DNA of 64,000 nucleotides. Origin: Anaeramoeba flamelloides. Taxonomy: Eukaryota > Metamonada > Anaeramoebidae. Position numbers and translations under genes: made by a program. Positions 35,939-55,019 of the stretch are shown piece after piece. The stretch's first letter is position 1. Each line of letters begins with the position of its first letter. The stretch lies in the NCBI GenBank assembly GCA_027625915.1, contig JANTQA010000018.1:658501-722500 (forward strand). Reading direction: 5' to 3'. The notes under the pieces were generated by a model. The model was not told where the DNA came from, made no database searches, and worked only from the letters and a program-made list of their open reading frames with translations.

Positions 35939-36708
35939 TTAAATAAAAAAAAAAAAAAAAAAACAATCAAAAAGAAAAATATTACTTATTGAATTTTTTC
36001 GTTTTTTTCTGGGTGAAAAGGGTGATCGCTCCATTCTTCCATTACTAAATGTAGACAAACTTGAGTCGCTTTCTGAAGATGCATTAAAAAACTTTGTTGT
36101 TTCTTGACGAGTTTTTTGTTTTGAATCGTCTGGTTTTATAAATACCCGACACACCCAATCGTTTCCTATTTTTGTGGGTATTGGATACACAAAAGACCAA
36201 ACCTCTTTATTGTTTTTTTTAAATAACCAACTTTTCATTTTCTTTGAAGTCGGACCGTCACTATTCATTCATTTTTGCCAAATAAAAAAACAAAAAATAT
36301 TGTGAGAAATTTTATAAAATTGATTTCGAAGTTTGTGGATGAGTTTGGGTTGTTAATTCATTTTTAAATTTTTTTTTTTGTTATAGGACTGAAAATAAAC
36401 AAAAAATTTGAATTTTTTTTTAATTTTTTAAAAAAGTGGCGTTTTTACTTTATTGTGTCTTTGATGATTTTAAGCGCAGTCTCGTGGTTAGTTAAATTTG
36501 ACTGTGGCTGGGTTTTCTGTGGAAGACTTGAGATGTGAAGTTTTGAGTTCGGTTTACAATCAAAAAATGGTGAGCAATTTTTGTTTGCCTGAAAGATGTA
36601 CATATTTTCATCGATCAAAAAAACACCATTTCTTTTTTTTTGGATGTCCTGATAAAACTTATTTCGGTTTTCTTCTTTGACTGTTCTAAATGTTGGTAAG
36701 TTCCCCAT
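35939..36708 (-). CDS. PAS-domain protein, small (2 exons; 3' end uncertain)
   Basis: Exons 36449-36708 and 35939-36260 join across a 188-bp intron (donor gtaaaa, acceptor aatag; phase 2+1), giving 193 residues. It reads NGVFLIDENMYIFQANKNCS (PAS beta-strand and N-anchored core), then LPQKTQPQSNL, the helix HETALKIIKDTI, and after the splice SWLFKKNNKEVWSFVYPIP and WVCRVFIKPD. That is the usual order of PAS beta strands A-B, helices, then G-H-I. A Ser-rich, basic tail (SSESDSSLSTFS, RSPFSPRKKRK) follows and looks like a phosphorylation target. A second donor (gtaata at 35985) lies in the tail, so the last residues may be replaced by an unseen exon. PAS domains sense small molecules or mediate protein contacts; the partner or ligand is unknown. 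Confidence 0.6.
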
Positions 36709-39399
36709 TATGATAAATTTCTTATTTCTTTTCGCTATGGCAAAAAAATTTAAACTAAAGCTTTTGAATAAAAAAAATAAATCATAATTTTTAAATGTAA
36801 ATTAGTTTTGATTAGAGAATAGAGAATTTAGTGAATTACAATGAGAGTTTTTTGGTGATGTCTGTTTGTTCTAAACGTGTCTAATGTAAGAATTTTTTTC
36901 AATCCTTTAAACTTTTTTTGCAAATATTCAAGAAATATTTTTACTTTTTTCGCCGACTTTTTTTTTTTCTGTTTTTAACACATTAAATTACCATTGGTTT
37001 TTGAAATGAAATCTGTATATGATTTAAGTCCTATTGTTTGTTTTTTTTTTTGATACCGAATTTAAAGATTCAATAAAAAAGCGTCTTTAAAATTTTACAA
37101 CCACTTACAATTGAAACTTTGATAGAAAAAAAAATTCAAAAAAAAATTTGGAATTTTTTGAAAAACTAAAACCTCTTTATCATGTCTCCAAAAGTTTGAT
37201 CTTTCATTTAGAAAAATTGTTACAACATTATCATTTAAAAACAATAAAAATAATTCCTAAAGGAATTCGTTTGGCACAATTTCTCTTCTAAAAGAAATTG
37301 ACGAAAATATTCACATTACAGAAAATTATATTCCACTTTTCGTTTTGAATTTTTTTTTTAAAGGGGTTAAGAATTCCAAAACAACAAACTCAAATATTTT
37401 GTTAAAAATAGAACTTGTACCAAGATAATTCTCTGCAAAAATACAACCCAACATCTCTACTATTCAAAAAAAAAAATCAAAAACTCTCCCTTTATCCCGA
37501 TCACCTGTAAAAAGAAAAGTATATAAAATTTGTAATTTATGAGGGAAAAAACTTGACTACTTTGTATAAAATTTAATAAGTTGTCCTCAGATCTTTTTTC
37601 CCAATCTCGTTTGAAATTTTAAAGTTATTACTCATGTAAATATTTGTCAATTTAGAATCAAAAAATCATTTTATAGTATTTTTTTAATGATAAAAAAAAA
37701 CAAGAAATTTTGAAATATGAAAAATACAACATCTTAGAAGACAAAAGTGAAAATGAAATAGAACAATAGAAATGATTTTCTAACAAAAAAAAAAGATCCT
37801 ATCAAGTACTTTGAATAAAATTTACCAAGTTTTGAAGAATGTATTGCCTATGAGTTTTGATCCTTTAAGTAAGTACCCAGGTTATTGGAAAATTTTTCAC
37901 TTTTTTTCAATTTTGAAAAAGGATAAGAAAATAACATTTTTTACTTTGGTTAACTCATTGATTTTTATTATCTTTAAAGTACTTCAGGCATTAGATTTTG
38001 TAAATGATTTTTTCAAAAGTTTCAAAGAAATTGCCAGGATAGAATGTTGAGTTGAATTGCTTAAAATAGTGTTTCGAATGTTGAATAACTGATCTTTTAT
38101 ACTTATCTCAACATTCTATTATGGCATTTAATTTTTTCATTTTTTATTTTTTCATCATTTTTGAATTTTTTTTATCCTGTCAAGAAAAAGCTATTAGAAA
38201 GATTTTTTTTATCAGTGACATTTGGGATAAATGGATTTTGTTTAAAAAGAACAAAAAAATTACAATTAGGAGAATCACAAAACGGTAAACGAGTGGGGCT
38301 TTAATAGCTAGAAAGATACCTAAAAATATAATAATTATCCCAAAACATATCTGTTTCGGGTTTTAAACACTTCGGTTTTAGTGGAATTCGAGAAGTCACT
38401 ATGATTATATTCTATCAAATTTTAAACCACAAAATAGCTATATGTTTTATTCTAAAAATTTAAAATAAATCTTCTCCTGGAAAAATACTATTTAAATAAA
38501 AAAAAAAAAAATCAAACCAATTTTATCATATCTTTTTTATCTTTTTTTTATTAATTAACATTACTAAAAAAAAATTATCAAATACTTTTTTTAAAAAAAG
38601 TTTTAGAGAATCTACTATCACACGTCACTAAAATAAAACACTCTTTTCTCATCTCTATCAAATTTTTGTCATAACTTATGGTGTAACTACTCCCTTAAGT
38701 TACTTGAATTGTCATACTGTCTTCATAAATCATACAGTCTTTCCAAATCCAAAGCCAAATTTGACAGACACTGAAAGTGACTTTTTTGTCTCTGTTAAAT
38801 ACAAAAAAAATAATCTTCAGTTTATGTTATTACTTAATTTTCTGGTTTGACATAGGTTTTTTTTAAAAAATTTCTTATTTGATAAACTGGGAGAAAAATC
38901 TTATTGTTTATGAAACAAATACAAAAAACCAAAATAATTATTCCAAAGATTGAAAGATAATTTAATATTTTCTTTTCAATTATCCTGCCTTTTGATTTTT
39001 AGGTTTTTAGAAATTGAAGATCCATAAAATATTTAAATTTTTTTTAAAGATTGTTAATCATAGATGAAGGTTTGGAGTGATAAATTCAAATTTTAATATT
39101 TTCTCATGGGAAATTTTGATCTATTATAAAATTTCTCGTGTTATAGTAGGTTATTATATAACCACAAAGTCATACCTTAAAAAGTAAAATGTTAGATAGA
39201 AAATGAATGTTCTGTTTATTAAAGTTTTCATGGTAGGTCTGGTCTTTTTTTTCTTTTGTCAGCAATGGTAAAGATACAAGTACTTATTGAATGTTAACCA
39301 ATTTTAAGTGTTACCATTTATTTTAAAGTGGTTTATAAAATTCCTTGTTTTTAACAAAATTAAATACTATTTTAAGTTATAGGAGAGTATAATCGATAC

Positions 39400-39960
39400 T
39401 AAACCCCAATTCAAAATTTTTAACACACCAAAATTCAATTTTTGAAGAAAAAAACTTATTTAATCAATTAAAGAAGATTTACCAAATTAGAACCATTCAC
39501 TAATTGAAATTTTAACACTTGTTTATAAATTACAATACTCACAAAACAAAAAATAAATAATTATCAATACAAATAAATCAAGGGTGTGTTAAAAATTTTG
39601 GAGAGAGCAAAACAAAAAAATACATTAGTAAATTTGTTTAAATTCTATTAGGAATATTGATCGATCAAATGGTTAGATACTACCAACTAATTTTATTTGA
39701 GTTCTTCTATTTGGAACAACTCAACTTTAACATAATATCAATTGTTCAAAAAAATTTTGATCCAATGAAACAAATTAAGTAATTCAAACAATGAAATGAA
39801 AATAAAAACTAAAAGATGAAAAAATGATTTTTATATTTCACAAAAATCAAAATTATTTCCAATTTCACTGAAATTGTATTATTGTGATTGTTTGGAACGT
39901 TTTAGCTGTGTGGAAAATTTTGAATTTTAGTTTAGTATAATTTATTTATTTATAAATGGG
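39400..39960. repeat. Family C element, copy 3
   Basis: Ends ccccaattcaaaatttttaa at the left and tgtggaaaattttgaatttt at the right. The middle has gggtgtgttaaaaattttgg and ttgatcgatcaaatggttag. Same landmarks as 12560-13990, in mixed order, so probably nested or rearranged. Confidence 0.5.
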
Positions 39961-39984
39961 ATAAATTAAAAACTAATAAATGAA

Positions 39985-40790
39985 AAAGATGATCCAAGAA
40001 AAAATACTACAAAATCATATTATTTCTTGATCTTATCTATAAAAATTGATATATTTACTTCTACTTTTTTAGACAATTTTGAATGGATAGACCTCTGTTT
40101 GAAATTTTTTTGACTAAAAAATTACTTCCTATTTCTTAAGAATTCCCAAAATGAATTTACATTTCTGGTTTTCATTTAATTCAACCAATTGAGATTTGGA
40201 TCAAGAGAATAGGATTTTTTTATGAATTCTACTTCAGAAATTCAGATTTTTTGGATGTATTTAATTTGATTTAATAATTGTTTATTTTATATTTTATTAA
40301 ATGCTCAAAATAATTCTAAATCCTGATTGAAATTTTAACTTTGAATTTTTTTCTTTTACTATTGGTTGACACATTTATAGTTGTTTTTTTATTGATTTAG
40401 ATAATTCAACCACTTTACTTTAATCTACTAAACTATCTTCTTTGTTTTAAGTTTCTTGGATTAATCAAAAAACCTGAAAATTGAATTTTGATATAAAAAC
40501 TCAAGATTTTTAAAATAAGAATAAATAGGAATGATGCGAGAACCTCAGTTTATTTCCATTTAGTCCCTTGCAGATTTCGAAGAAAAAGAATTATAAATCT
40601 TCAAAAATATACTTTATTTATTTATTTATTTTTTTTTTGATTTCAACAAATTTATTTGGAATGGTGATCTTTTGTGTTTGGTCTTCTAAAAGAAAATATT
40701 TTTTTAAAATGCACACCTTATCACGTTTATTTTTTTGGTTTACTCTTTTATTAATTTCAAGTATTAACTGTAAACACATTTTGAGATTCA
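39985..40790 (+). repeat. Dispersed repeat (family H), copy 2
   Basis: Partner of 23870-24660 (see there). The frame at 40568-40798 lies inside this repeat and is therefore not called as a gene. Confidence 0.55.
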
Positions 40791-41310
40791 AAACCTAATT
40801 TAATAAAACAAAAAATTTAAAATAAAAAAAAAAGGGTTCAAAAAATTGAAAAATCAAAGAGTCAACTTTGGTTTAATTGGTATCTTTCCACAACTCAGTG
40901 GATGATGGTATTTATGTTTTATCAATATAAATATTTAATAACACTCAAAATATAAGAAGTTAAGTTGGGTTTATCACAATTATAATTTAAAAAATGGGAA
41001 AATGAAATGGAAACCCGATGGAAATTTTTTTTTTAAAGTGGATAAGAAATTTCGAGAATTAGTAGTTATAATAAGTAAAAACTTAATAAAAATATATTTA
41101 TTGTGCCATTTTTATTTTTATTTTAATTTTATTCAAAAATTAATAAAAAAATAAATAAAAAGAGCCAAATAAAATGTTATTATTATTCAACATTTTGAAA
41201 TAAATTATTAAAAAAAAAAATTTGGAAATTATGATACCAAATGGGCCAAAAAAGAGAAAATACAATTAATGAAAAAAAAAAAAAAATAAAATAAAAAAAA
41301 AAATGTAGTT

Positions 41311-44300
41311 TTAATCATTTTCCATTGATTGGAGTTTTTCGTGAAATGACCTTTCAAAATTTTCACCATAGGCATAAAATACGGTTTCTTTACGATTATA
41401 TTTTTTGCAATTATCGATAATTAATTGTACGTCGTGTATAAAAAGCTTTTTTTCAATGTATTCACCATTTTCCAATTTTTTTTTCATTTTAGAAAAATCC
41501 ATTGGGTTTTTGATCACGGTATAATAATCAGGGACATCTTCAGCGTCAACGGGTTCTTGGAAAATAGAAGTATCTGGCAAATTTGTTAAATAATTGAATA
41601 ATGTTCTCAATTCATTCTTTAAAGTCATTTTTTTGTAAAATTCTTGATTGCAGATTTGTTCTGTTATATGTGCAGAAAAAAATAAAATAACAATAAAATG
41701 GAAAAAAAAATAAGAATTTTTATAAAATTGGGAGATAATTTATTAAAATAACAAAAAATGAGTAAGAGTTATAAAAATTATAAACTCTTTTTCAGTCCAA
41801 TGAGCCCAGTATTCTTGAAGAAAAAGAATATACTCTAGAAGTTTAATTAAGTCTTCTTCTCAAAATATATTTACAATTTTTAGATCAAGATCATTTTTTC
41901 TAATTTAGCCAAATAATTTTTTTTTTTGATTTTTGCTTTTTATTTCTTTTCTTCTTTTTCTTTTCTTTTATTTGTTCATTTATTTTTAAATTTAATAAAA
42001 AAATAAAAAAATGGTTGAAACTCCAAATCAACTTTAAGAAAATTGATGCTTTCAAATTTCTTTAAAAAAGTAAGAAATTTTACGAGTAAAAAATCTTATT
42101 ATCAACAATTTTAATTTTCCTAAAGAAATTGAGACTTTTGCACGTGGAATTACCATGAAATGTGCCCAAAATTTTTTTAACATTTTTTATTTTTTTGAAA
42201 ATGTTGAATTTTACCAAAAGAAATTGAGAAAATTTACCCATGGAATTACCATGAAAGGTGCCCAAATTTTTTTTTTTTCATCTTTATTTCCTAATGACTA
42301 ATTTGGATTAAAAACAAAGCAACGTGTGATAGATTGACGATTTCTAAACTAAATTCTAAAAAAAATGGACTCGGTTTAAACAGTTTAAAGAATAACAATA
42401 CGGCGCGTTTTATTCAATTTGGAAATAATATTTGATTTTACGAAACTAAATCATTTTTTGTCTTTTTTGTTTTGTTATCATTTCCTTTTTTTCCATTTAC
42501 GAAATATGTTTCGTGTTTGATAAGGAAATTTCTTTTTCAAAGGTTTGATAGAACGTTAATGTTATGTTTGTTAAAAGAGAAAAACCACATACAATTAGTT
42601 GGTGGTATCTAATCATTTGATCGATCAATAATTGTTGGTGAAATTTCAACAAATTTAGCAATATAGTTTTTTGTTCTCGATCTTTTCTTCATTTTGAACA
42701 CACCAATTTTTATTTTTTCGTTTTATATTTATTTTTCTTTTATTTGATTTAAAAAGGATTACTTATAAAAAAAAAAAAAACCATTCGTACTGGGTAACTT
42801 GAATGTGATTTAATAATTATGTTTTGAAAAATCCAAAAAAAAATTTTTTTAGAAAACTAAATTAAGTTCCAAATACTTCTAATGACTGTGAATATCCAAA
42901 CGCTCTTTAAATTATAAGACACAATTTTAGACACTTCAAAAGTTTTCACTATTACCAGATTAAATGCTTTTTTCATTTAACCCTTAAAAATAAATTCAAA
43001 AATCCAAAAAATTGATATTTTTTTCTATTTTTGATTATGAGATTGTACAAATTTATGGAATTGGGTTTCTTTATATATTAAAAAAAATAGAAAAATTAGT
43101 TACTTTTGGGAGTTCTAAATATGAATTATTAAATACTGGAATAATAATAATATTTTGAGTTTTTATTTTTCGATTTGGATAAATGAATTAAAATAAAAAT
43201 TTTTAAGGTTCAAGTTATTACCATTAATAATAATTTTCTGAAATAGATTAAAAAAGTTTGTAAATTTTATGAATGTCCAATACCAATCTTAAACCATGGA
43301 ACATATGAAGCGCAAATCAATATCCAAAATCAACAATCAAAAAAGAGGATACATTTTAAAAAAAAGCGGTAAAAATTGATTTCAAGTTTAAATTGGTGTT
43401 TATTATAATTTTGAAAACAGCTTTGTATCGATCTTCGAAGTATTGCTCCTTGGCACTTTTTGAGATCTCGAAGATTTTTTTTTAATTTTTTTGTTTAATT
43501 TTTTGAATGAGGATATTATTATCTCGAAAGAATGTTTAACAAAAATCACCACTCTGGTAAATATAGAGAGGGTTATAAAGCAACCACAAATCAAAGTAAA
43601 TTGATTTGAATCAATTTGGTACTACTAGAAAGGAATTCGATTTACATCAAATTGAAGAAATTTAAGCCTATGAAAATATCAAGCAAGATAAAGATTGCTT
43701 CTTTTTGGTTTTTTTGCCAAGATTTTAATTTTCAGTCTTGAAATACTTTGAATTTTTTTTTTTTGTTAATTGGCTTTTTTCCAATTAAATCCTGTATTTG
43801 TATTTTATTTTGAATTTTCAGAATTAAAAAGCTTTGAGATCTTTCAGGTTATTTCTTTTAATTTTTTTAACCAAAAATAAGTGCATTCTCATTTATCGTT
43901 TTGAGAGAAGGCCACTCCTTGAGTGTGAAGGGAATTTATGGTTATGACTTGACCCTAGAATTCATAGAGCTGTATTTTATTACAGAGTACAAAAAAATTT
44001 GTGTCCTTATTGGTGTTTGAAAAAATTTGTTTTTATTAGTCTTCTCATGACAACAATTTTAGGACTTTAACCTTATTGGTTATGATCTTTTTGTTTCCTG
44101 TTTATTTAAAAATTGCTGAAAGCTGCAATACCTTGCTTGTTTTTTGTTTGGTATTGTATTTTATGTTAGCCATAATTAATTAACACTCCTTTTTCCTTAG
44201 TCATTATACCAGAGCTTGTTCAAAATCAATAAACATATTTGTACCAAATGTTCTCTGTAAACTTTTTTGACTTGCCGAAAACAAATAAATAAAAAAAAAA

Positions 44301-45335
44301 AAAAAAAAATATTTTTCTTTGTTTTACAAAATCTAATGCTTTTAGAAATGAATCTTTTTGCCTTTGAAATTAATAAAATGAAAAAGAAAATCGCTTGTTT
44401 TCTTTTTTGAATTGTTTATTTGGAGTAATTGGTTGATTTCGTTGAGAAACAGTTTAATTTGTTTAAAAAGATCAACTCAGAAAGTATTTACAAAATATTT
44501 TTTTTGTTTGGATAAAAAGAAATATAAAAAAAAAATTGTGAGTCAATTTCAGAAACAAAAACCACTTTCTCGTACAGCTTATGTTTCAAACTTTTTTTGA
44601 GAATTATTAAACCAAAATAAAACAAAAGTCTTTTTTATTGTGATAAAAAAATTGAACAAAAAAAAAAAAAAAAAAAATCTTACTTAAGCCATCAATTTGT
44701 GAAAGCGGAATTTTTTCTCTACCTGTGAAGTCAAGCCCCTTATAAACAGGTAGCTTTTTCCATTTTTTGAAACAGACTTGTTTTAACCAAATTTTTTGTT
44801 GTTGTAGCATTTTGCGAACATCCAAATAATTTACGTGTTTATAAAGATGGCAGTGCATAAAGACACCACCTTCGTAGTCTTTTAAATAACCTTTCCATCT
44901 TTTGTCAGGAATTGTTATCTCTTTGGAAAACCCTTGTTTTTTGAAATAGCCCACAGCCTTATTATCGGCGTAGGTTAAAATATCATAATATTCCCTTTTT
45001 TGCACATAGTCCTTGACGTGATCCATGATCCTTCGGCCAATTCCCCTTCCTTGGAATTTTGAAGAAACCGCACAAAATACAATTTCAATGATCTTTTGTT
45101 CGGGAAAGGGCCTGAAGCAAATGCCGCCATGCACTTCAAAATTTCTTCGTGCAATGATCGAGATGTGCCTTTTGTCAAAGACAATTCTCGCAATGTATTC
45201 GCGTGGCATGTTTGGTAATTGGACAGAAAAGACATTTCGTAAATTGATTAATAAACGTAGATTTGCAGTGTCGCCATCATTATAAACATCAACATACTCT
45301 GAGCTTTCAGTTGAGACAGTCTCTTTTGTGGTCAT
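41311..45335 (-). CDS. GCN5/KAT2-type histone acetyltransferase with bromodomain (2 exons)
   Basis: Exons 44684-45335 and 41311-41660 join (phase 1+2) to 333 residues. The GNAT domain (about residues 25-175) has NVFSVQLPNMPREYIARIVF, HGGICFRPFPEQ, catalytic Glu84 in IIEIVFCAV, the acetyl-CoA loop Q95-x-x-G-x-G (QGRGIG), LTYADNKAVGYFKKQGFSK and LKDYEGGVFMHC. This is close to yeast and animal GCN5. After the intron comes a bromodomain (ELRTLFNYL ... QEPVDAEDVPDYYTVIKNPM ... KLFIHDVQLIIDNCKKYN) with the acetyl-lysine-binding Asn. Known role: catalytic subunit of SAGA/ADA complexes, acetylating histone H3. It is short: the N-terminal PCAF-homology region is absent, as in yeast. An acceptor 18 bases downstream (ending at 41643) is in the same frame and cannot be excluded. 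The 3,023-bp intron contains repeats. Confidence 0.94.
42590..43075 (-). repeat. Family C element, inverted copy in GCN5 intron
   Basis: Inverted relative to 15040-15535 and of similar length. It contains ttagttggtggtatctaatc, atttgatcgatcaataattg, ggtaacttgaatgtgattta, ttaaattataagacacaatt and tttaacccttaaaaataaat. Confidence 0.65.
43080..43205 (+). repeat. Dispersed 110-bp repeat, copy 1
   Basis: The block agttacttttgggagttctaaatat (43098 on), followed by gaattattaaatact, recurs at 48775-48895 with few changes. No terminal repeat or coding visible; class unknown. Confidence 0.55.
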
Positions 45336-46320
45336 TGATTATTTTACTTTTTTTAAAAGAAGAACAGCTTTTTGTAATTTAAAAAAATAACTTTTTGTTT
45401 TGTTCAAAATAAAAATTTTCAGTTTTTATTTGAGTCAGGATTTTAAGATACCCTTTTGTTGTTGCAACCCCGACCATCTTTTCTCTATAACTCACTTGGT
45501 TTTCCTTTGATTTTTATTTTTAAACAACCTAACTAACCGTTACTCTCAGAAATTTTCTAAAAAGTTTTTTTAACTTTTTTTTTTTAGGTTTCGAGAAATT
45601 CACAGACAAGAATTATTTTTGAATACAAAGTGAAAGACTTGTTTCTTTTTATTTTCAAAAAAGATAGTCAAGTATGCAAATGAATAAAGTTTTTTGAATT
45701 AAAATTAGATTTTTTCAAAAGATTAAGGGTATAGTCACCTTTTGTTGAATTTTCTTTAAACTCAAGAAGGAGGTTTCTCTTTAAATGGTTGGTGAAAAAA
45801 CTATTCTTTTGGTTGAAAAAAAGGTAAAGAATGAATAGATTTCAAATTTGTAAAAATTGGGGTTTTGATGATTATGTGATTATACTTTTTGAGATAACAA
45901 TTATCCCAAATAATTTTAAACGAGTTAAGTAGAAATCTAAGTTGATTTAATAAGAATGCCTAAGGGTATTGAAATATCAGTTGAGATCAGACTCAAGAAA
46001 TTTAGATTTTAACTAATGTTGTCAAAATAATGTCTGCAGAAAAGCTGAATTGGTTTTTCAAAAAAAAAAGCATGTGTTTTGCTATAGAATATCTAATATT
46101 AATTGATCAAAGAAACTGTCAATAAAACATAAGTAAACATGTTTTTGATTTTTTAAAGTTCTATTATTTAAAAAGAGAATTCATAAAATAAAGGATCAAA
46201 AGAGAAAATTTCTTATAAAAAAATTTAGTAAATTTTTGATGAATAGTTTAGTTTCCAAAAAAAAACAAAAAATTTCAAAAAAAAAATGAGAAAACAATAA
46301 AAATTATGAACACAATCGAT

Positions 46321-46530
46321 TCCTAAATTAACATTTATTAAAAAAATCACTGAATCCACCTTCAAAAATCGATTTGAACTTAGGTATACTGCTCGGATGT
46401 GGCTTGGACGTTTCATTGGAGTAAGAAGAAAAAAAACATTGGTTATATTTCGAAACAAGGATTATAGTTTTTTGCCCTACATTATTTTGATAAAGATACA
46501 TGTAAGACATTTCTTGGTATTTTTTTTTTC
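46321..46530 (+). other. Dispersed coding-like segment, copy 2
   Basis: One open plus-strand frame from about 46329 contains FKNRFELRYTARMWLGRF, RRKKTLVIFRNKDYS and YIILIKIHVRHF. It resembles the minus-strand segment at 4467-4727 (see there). No ATG or splice partner was found, so it may be a transposon ORF fragment or an isolated exon. Confidence 0.4.
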
Positions 46531-48774
46531 ATAATCGTCTTTGAATGATAAATATTGTTTAAATGAAGAGAGAAATTTCATTTATGTTGAATTTAATTTT
46601 AACCAATATTTAAAATAGATAATCTTTGTAACAAATATATATTATTTTTTATTTTCTCAAAAAATAAATGAATCAAACCCCATTCAGGTATTTTACTGCT
46701 AAATTACTTACTCTGACAAAAACTTTAAATACCAAACATCTACAAACATCTACTAAAATTACCATCAACCAATTTTAAAAAATAATCTTTTATTTAATTT
46801 TAAAATATTCAGAGTATATACAATAAATTGTTATTATTTCAATAAAGTTCCTTTTTTTATAGAAAGCCAAATTTAAAAAAAAAAAAGATAAAAAAATATC
46901 CAATTGGCAAGTAATCTTTATATTGGTAATTTTTTGATATTTTTTTCCATAAAGATCCACACCACTTTAATGAAAAATAACTTATACAATTAATCCCATT
47001 TTTACTAAAACGAGTAAAATATTTTTGTCTATGCTACTATAAATATCACAAAATCAAGAAAAATATATTATTTATTTTCTACAATTTCTTGAAATTACAA
47101 CATTTCTTTGATAATAATTTCTTTTCTTGGTTTTTTTCTCTTTTAACCATTACCATTTGGGAAAAAAATTGAAACACAGATTTTTAATTGGGGGCATTAA
47201 TCTAATCTGAAATCACAAAAATAACAGAAATTACAGAAACCTGGAAATGAAAAGTAACATCTATTAATTAAAGTAAAAATAAATAATTAAAAAAAAAATG
47301 AAGTATTCAGTGCAATGACCGTTTTTAATACTATCTTTTGCGATGTATTCTTTTTTTTATTGATCAATTATTTAATTTTTTTTGAAAAAATTGACTTTTT
47401 TTATATTCCATAAAACCACTCTAATTGATTTTGATAATAAAGTAGATTTAAATTATATTTGTTGGTTTGAAAAAAATCATAAAATGGATTATTATTTGAA
47501 GTTAATTTGATTTTCTTTTAATTTATTTTACTTTTTATTTTCAGGTTTCTGTGATTCTATTAAGATAGCAATTAAAAAAACAAGTTTAATTTTTTTTTCC
47601 AAATATTATTTTTTTTTAATATTTACTTTTTAAAAATATATAAAATATTATGAAATAAATATAAAACCCTATATAGACTTTAATAACATAGTTATTACCA
47701 ATTCTATGAAATTATTAGATTTGGGTTGAAAATTATTGATTAAAATGACCATTTCGAAAGTTTTTCTTCATATTAAATAATAATTTTACATGTTTTAATA
47801 ATTTAATTTGAATAAATCTTTCTCTTAAGAGTTTGAATGTTTTTATCTTTTTTATTTTTTTTTGTTCACAAAGAAACAAATAATTTGAACTTAACTTTGA
47901 AGAAAATAAAAATGATATTTTTCCAGGTTTGAAATAATGGTTTTATTTTTTTTGAAATTAAGTAGATTTTTTAAACTGGATTATTTCCAAACCTTAATGG
48001 ATTTTATTTTTACTATACATTTTTGTAACTTTCTTCACATATAAGATTATGTTTAAGTTCCTCTTCAAATAAAATATTTTTTTTTGAAATAAATTTTGGT
48101 AATATGATGAATTTTGACCTTTAAAAAAATGGGAAAAATGTATCAAAATTTTTAAAAACAATAATTCATTTCTTAAAATAGCTTTTGTAGAAAGTTTCAT
48201 TTAAAAATAATCAGCTTTTTACTTAATTTTTCAATTTAAAAAATGATAATTTTTTTTTGATTTTGCTATTAAATTTATTTGAAGATTTTTTTTTAGTTTA
48301 CCTTTGGATTAAGGGATTAAAACAAAGCAAGGAAAAGCCTAAGAACAAAATAATTTATTATTGGACCTAACCAAATTAGTGCTTCATGGTTCAAATGTCT
48401 CGAAAAAACCGATTAGTCAAGGAGTAAAATTTATTGATCTCTTCAATTAAAAAATGATCCTTATATTTAGTAAAAAACTCCAACAATTTCAGAAAGAAAT
48501 CTACATTTCGTCAAAAATTTAAAGGTTGAATTATCAATTTTGAGATTCCAAGGTTGCAAAATATACTTCTTAAATTTGTGGCAATTTGTAAAGTAATAGC
48601 AAAAAAATTCTTTTTTTTGAAAAAATCAAAATAATTAACAAATAGATTTTTTTACAAATTCTTTCTGAATTATTGGAAATATATTGATTTTGCAATTATC
48701 GTTATCATGAGGAAACAAAACTAATCAGTATTTGGATTATAATGTTGATGATTATTGAGTTAATCTTTGAAATT

Positions 48775-48895
48775 TAAAAATTAAAAAAATAGTTACTTTT
48801 GGAAGTTCTAAATATAAATTATTAAATACCAGAATACTGTATTTTGGGTTTCTATTTTTAGACTTGGAAAAGGAATTAAAAAAAAAGTACCAAAA
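48775..48895 (+). repeat. Dispersed 110-bp repeat, copy 2
   Basis: Matches 43080-43205: agttacttttggaagttctaaatat, aattattaaatacca, ttttgggtttctatttttag. Confidence 0.55.
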
Positions 48896-49326
48896 TTGAA
48901 ATTTTTAATAGTAATCATTAGGTTAAAAAATGTAAGAATTTATTGTGCAATAAGATTTTATAAAAGATTTTTTAAAGATATTAGAGCCCTAGTGTACTAA
49001 TACAAAACCGAATTACAACAGAGTTTGATTAGAGAGAAATCTATGATGACACTAATCCCTTAAACAAAAATTCAAACAATTTGAAATGAAACCATTAAAA
49101 AATTTCACATTTAGACAGTTTTTCACTCATTTTAAGGGTATAATAATGTTTTGAAATTGTAAAATAGGTATGAAAAGGCTCAAATATTTGAAAAAGTTAT
49201 GAGTAATTTTGAGTTGTGAAAATCTTCAACTTTATTTTTTGTAAAACAAACCAAACAAATATTTGGTTGTTTAACTGTATATTTTTATTAGTTTGCAAAA
49301 CTAAAACCAAACCTACAACCCCTCAA

Positions 49327-54861
<5,535 letters not shown>

Positions 54862-55019
54862 AAGCTATAGCTATATTTTTATTTAAAGACAATTAAAAGC
54901 TATATATAGATAAATAGATAGATTGTTAAGGTATATTAATGAATTAAAATAAATTATTATTATTATTATTTTTTTGTTTTACTCATTTTTTTCGAATCTT
55001 ATTAAAAAAGAAAAAAAAA

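Larger units (their letters stand above)
36709..41310. other. Intergenic region, PAS to GCN5
   Basis: AT-rich DNA with repeats at 39400-39960 and 39985-40790. A possible lone first exon, ATG at 37850 followed by SFDPL and donor gtaagt at 37870, has no downstream partner and is not called. The rest (36709-37800, 37900-39400, 40790-41310) shows nothing beyond homopolymers. Confidence 0.5.
45336..49326. other. Divergent intergenic region, GCN5 to LRR kinase
   Basis: The two genes point away from each other, so both promoters should lie here. It contains the coding-like repeat at 46321-46530 and the 110-bp repeat at 48775-48895. Otherwise AT-rich with no supportable exon; frames at 46225-46510 (minus) and 47994-48200 (minus) are not convincing. 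Confidence 0.5.

Noticed and set aside
37811-38050. Plus-strand frame with MSFDPL and a gtaagt donor
   Set aside because: No downstream exon could be paired with it; the rest of the frame is F/I-rich noise.
43880-44270. Slightly GC-richer stretch in the GCN5 intron (agaaggccactccttgagtg...)
   Set aside because: Broken by stops in all frames I tried and without a recognisable motif; possibly an old LINE tail, but unsupported.
45025-45285. Plus-strand frame over the GCN5 exon
   Set aside because: Antisense shadow of the GNAT domain.
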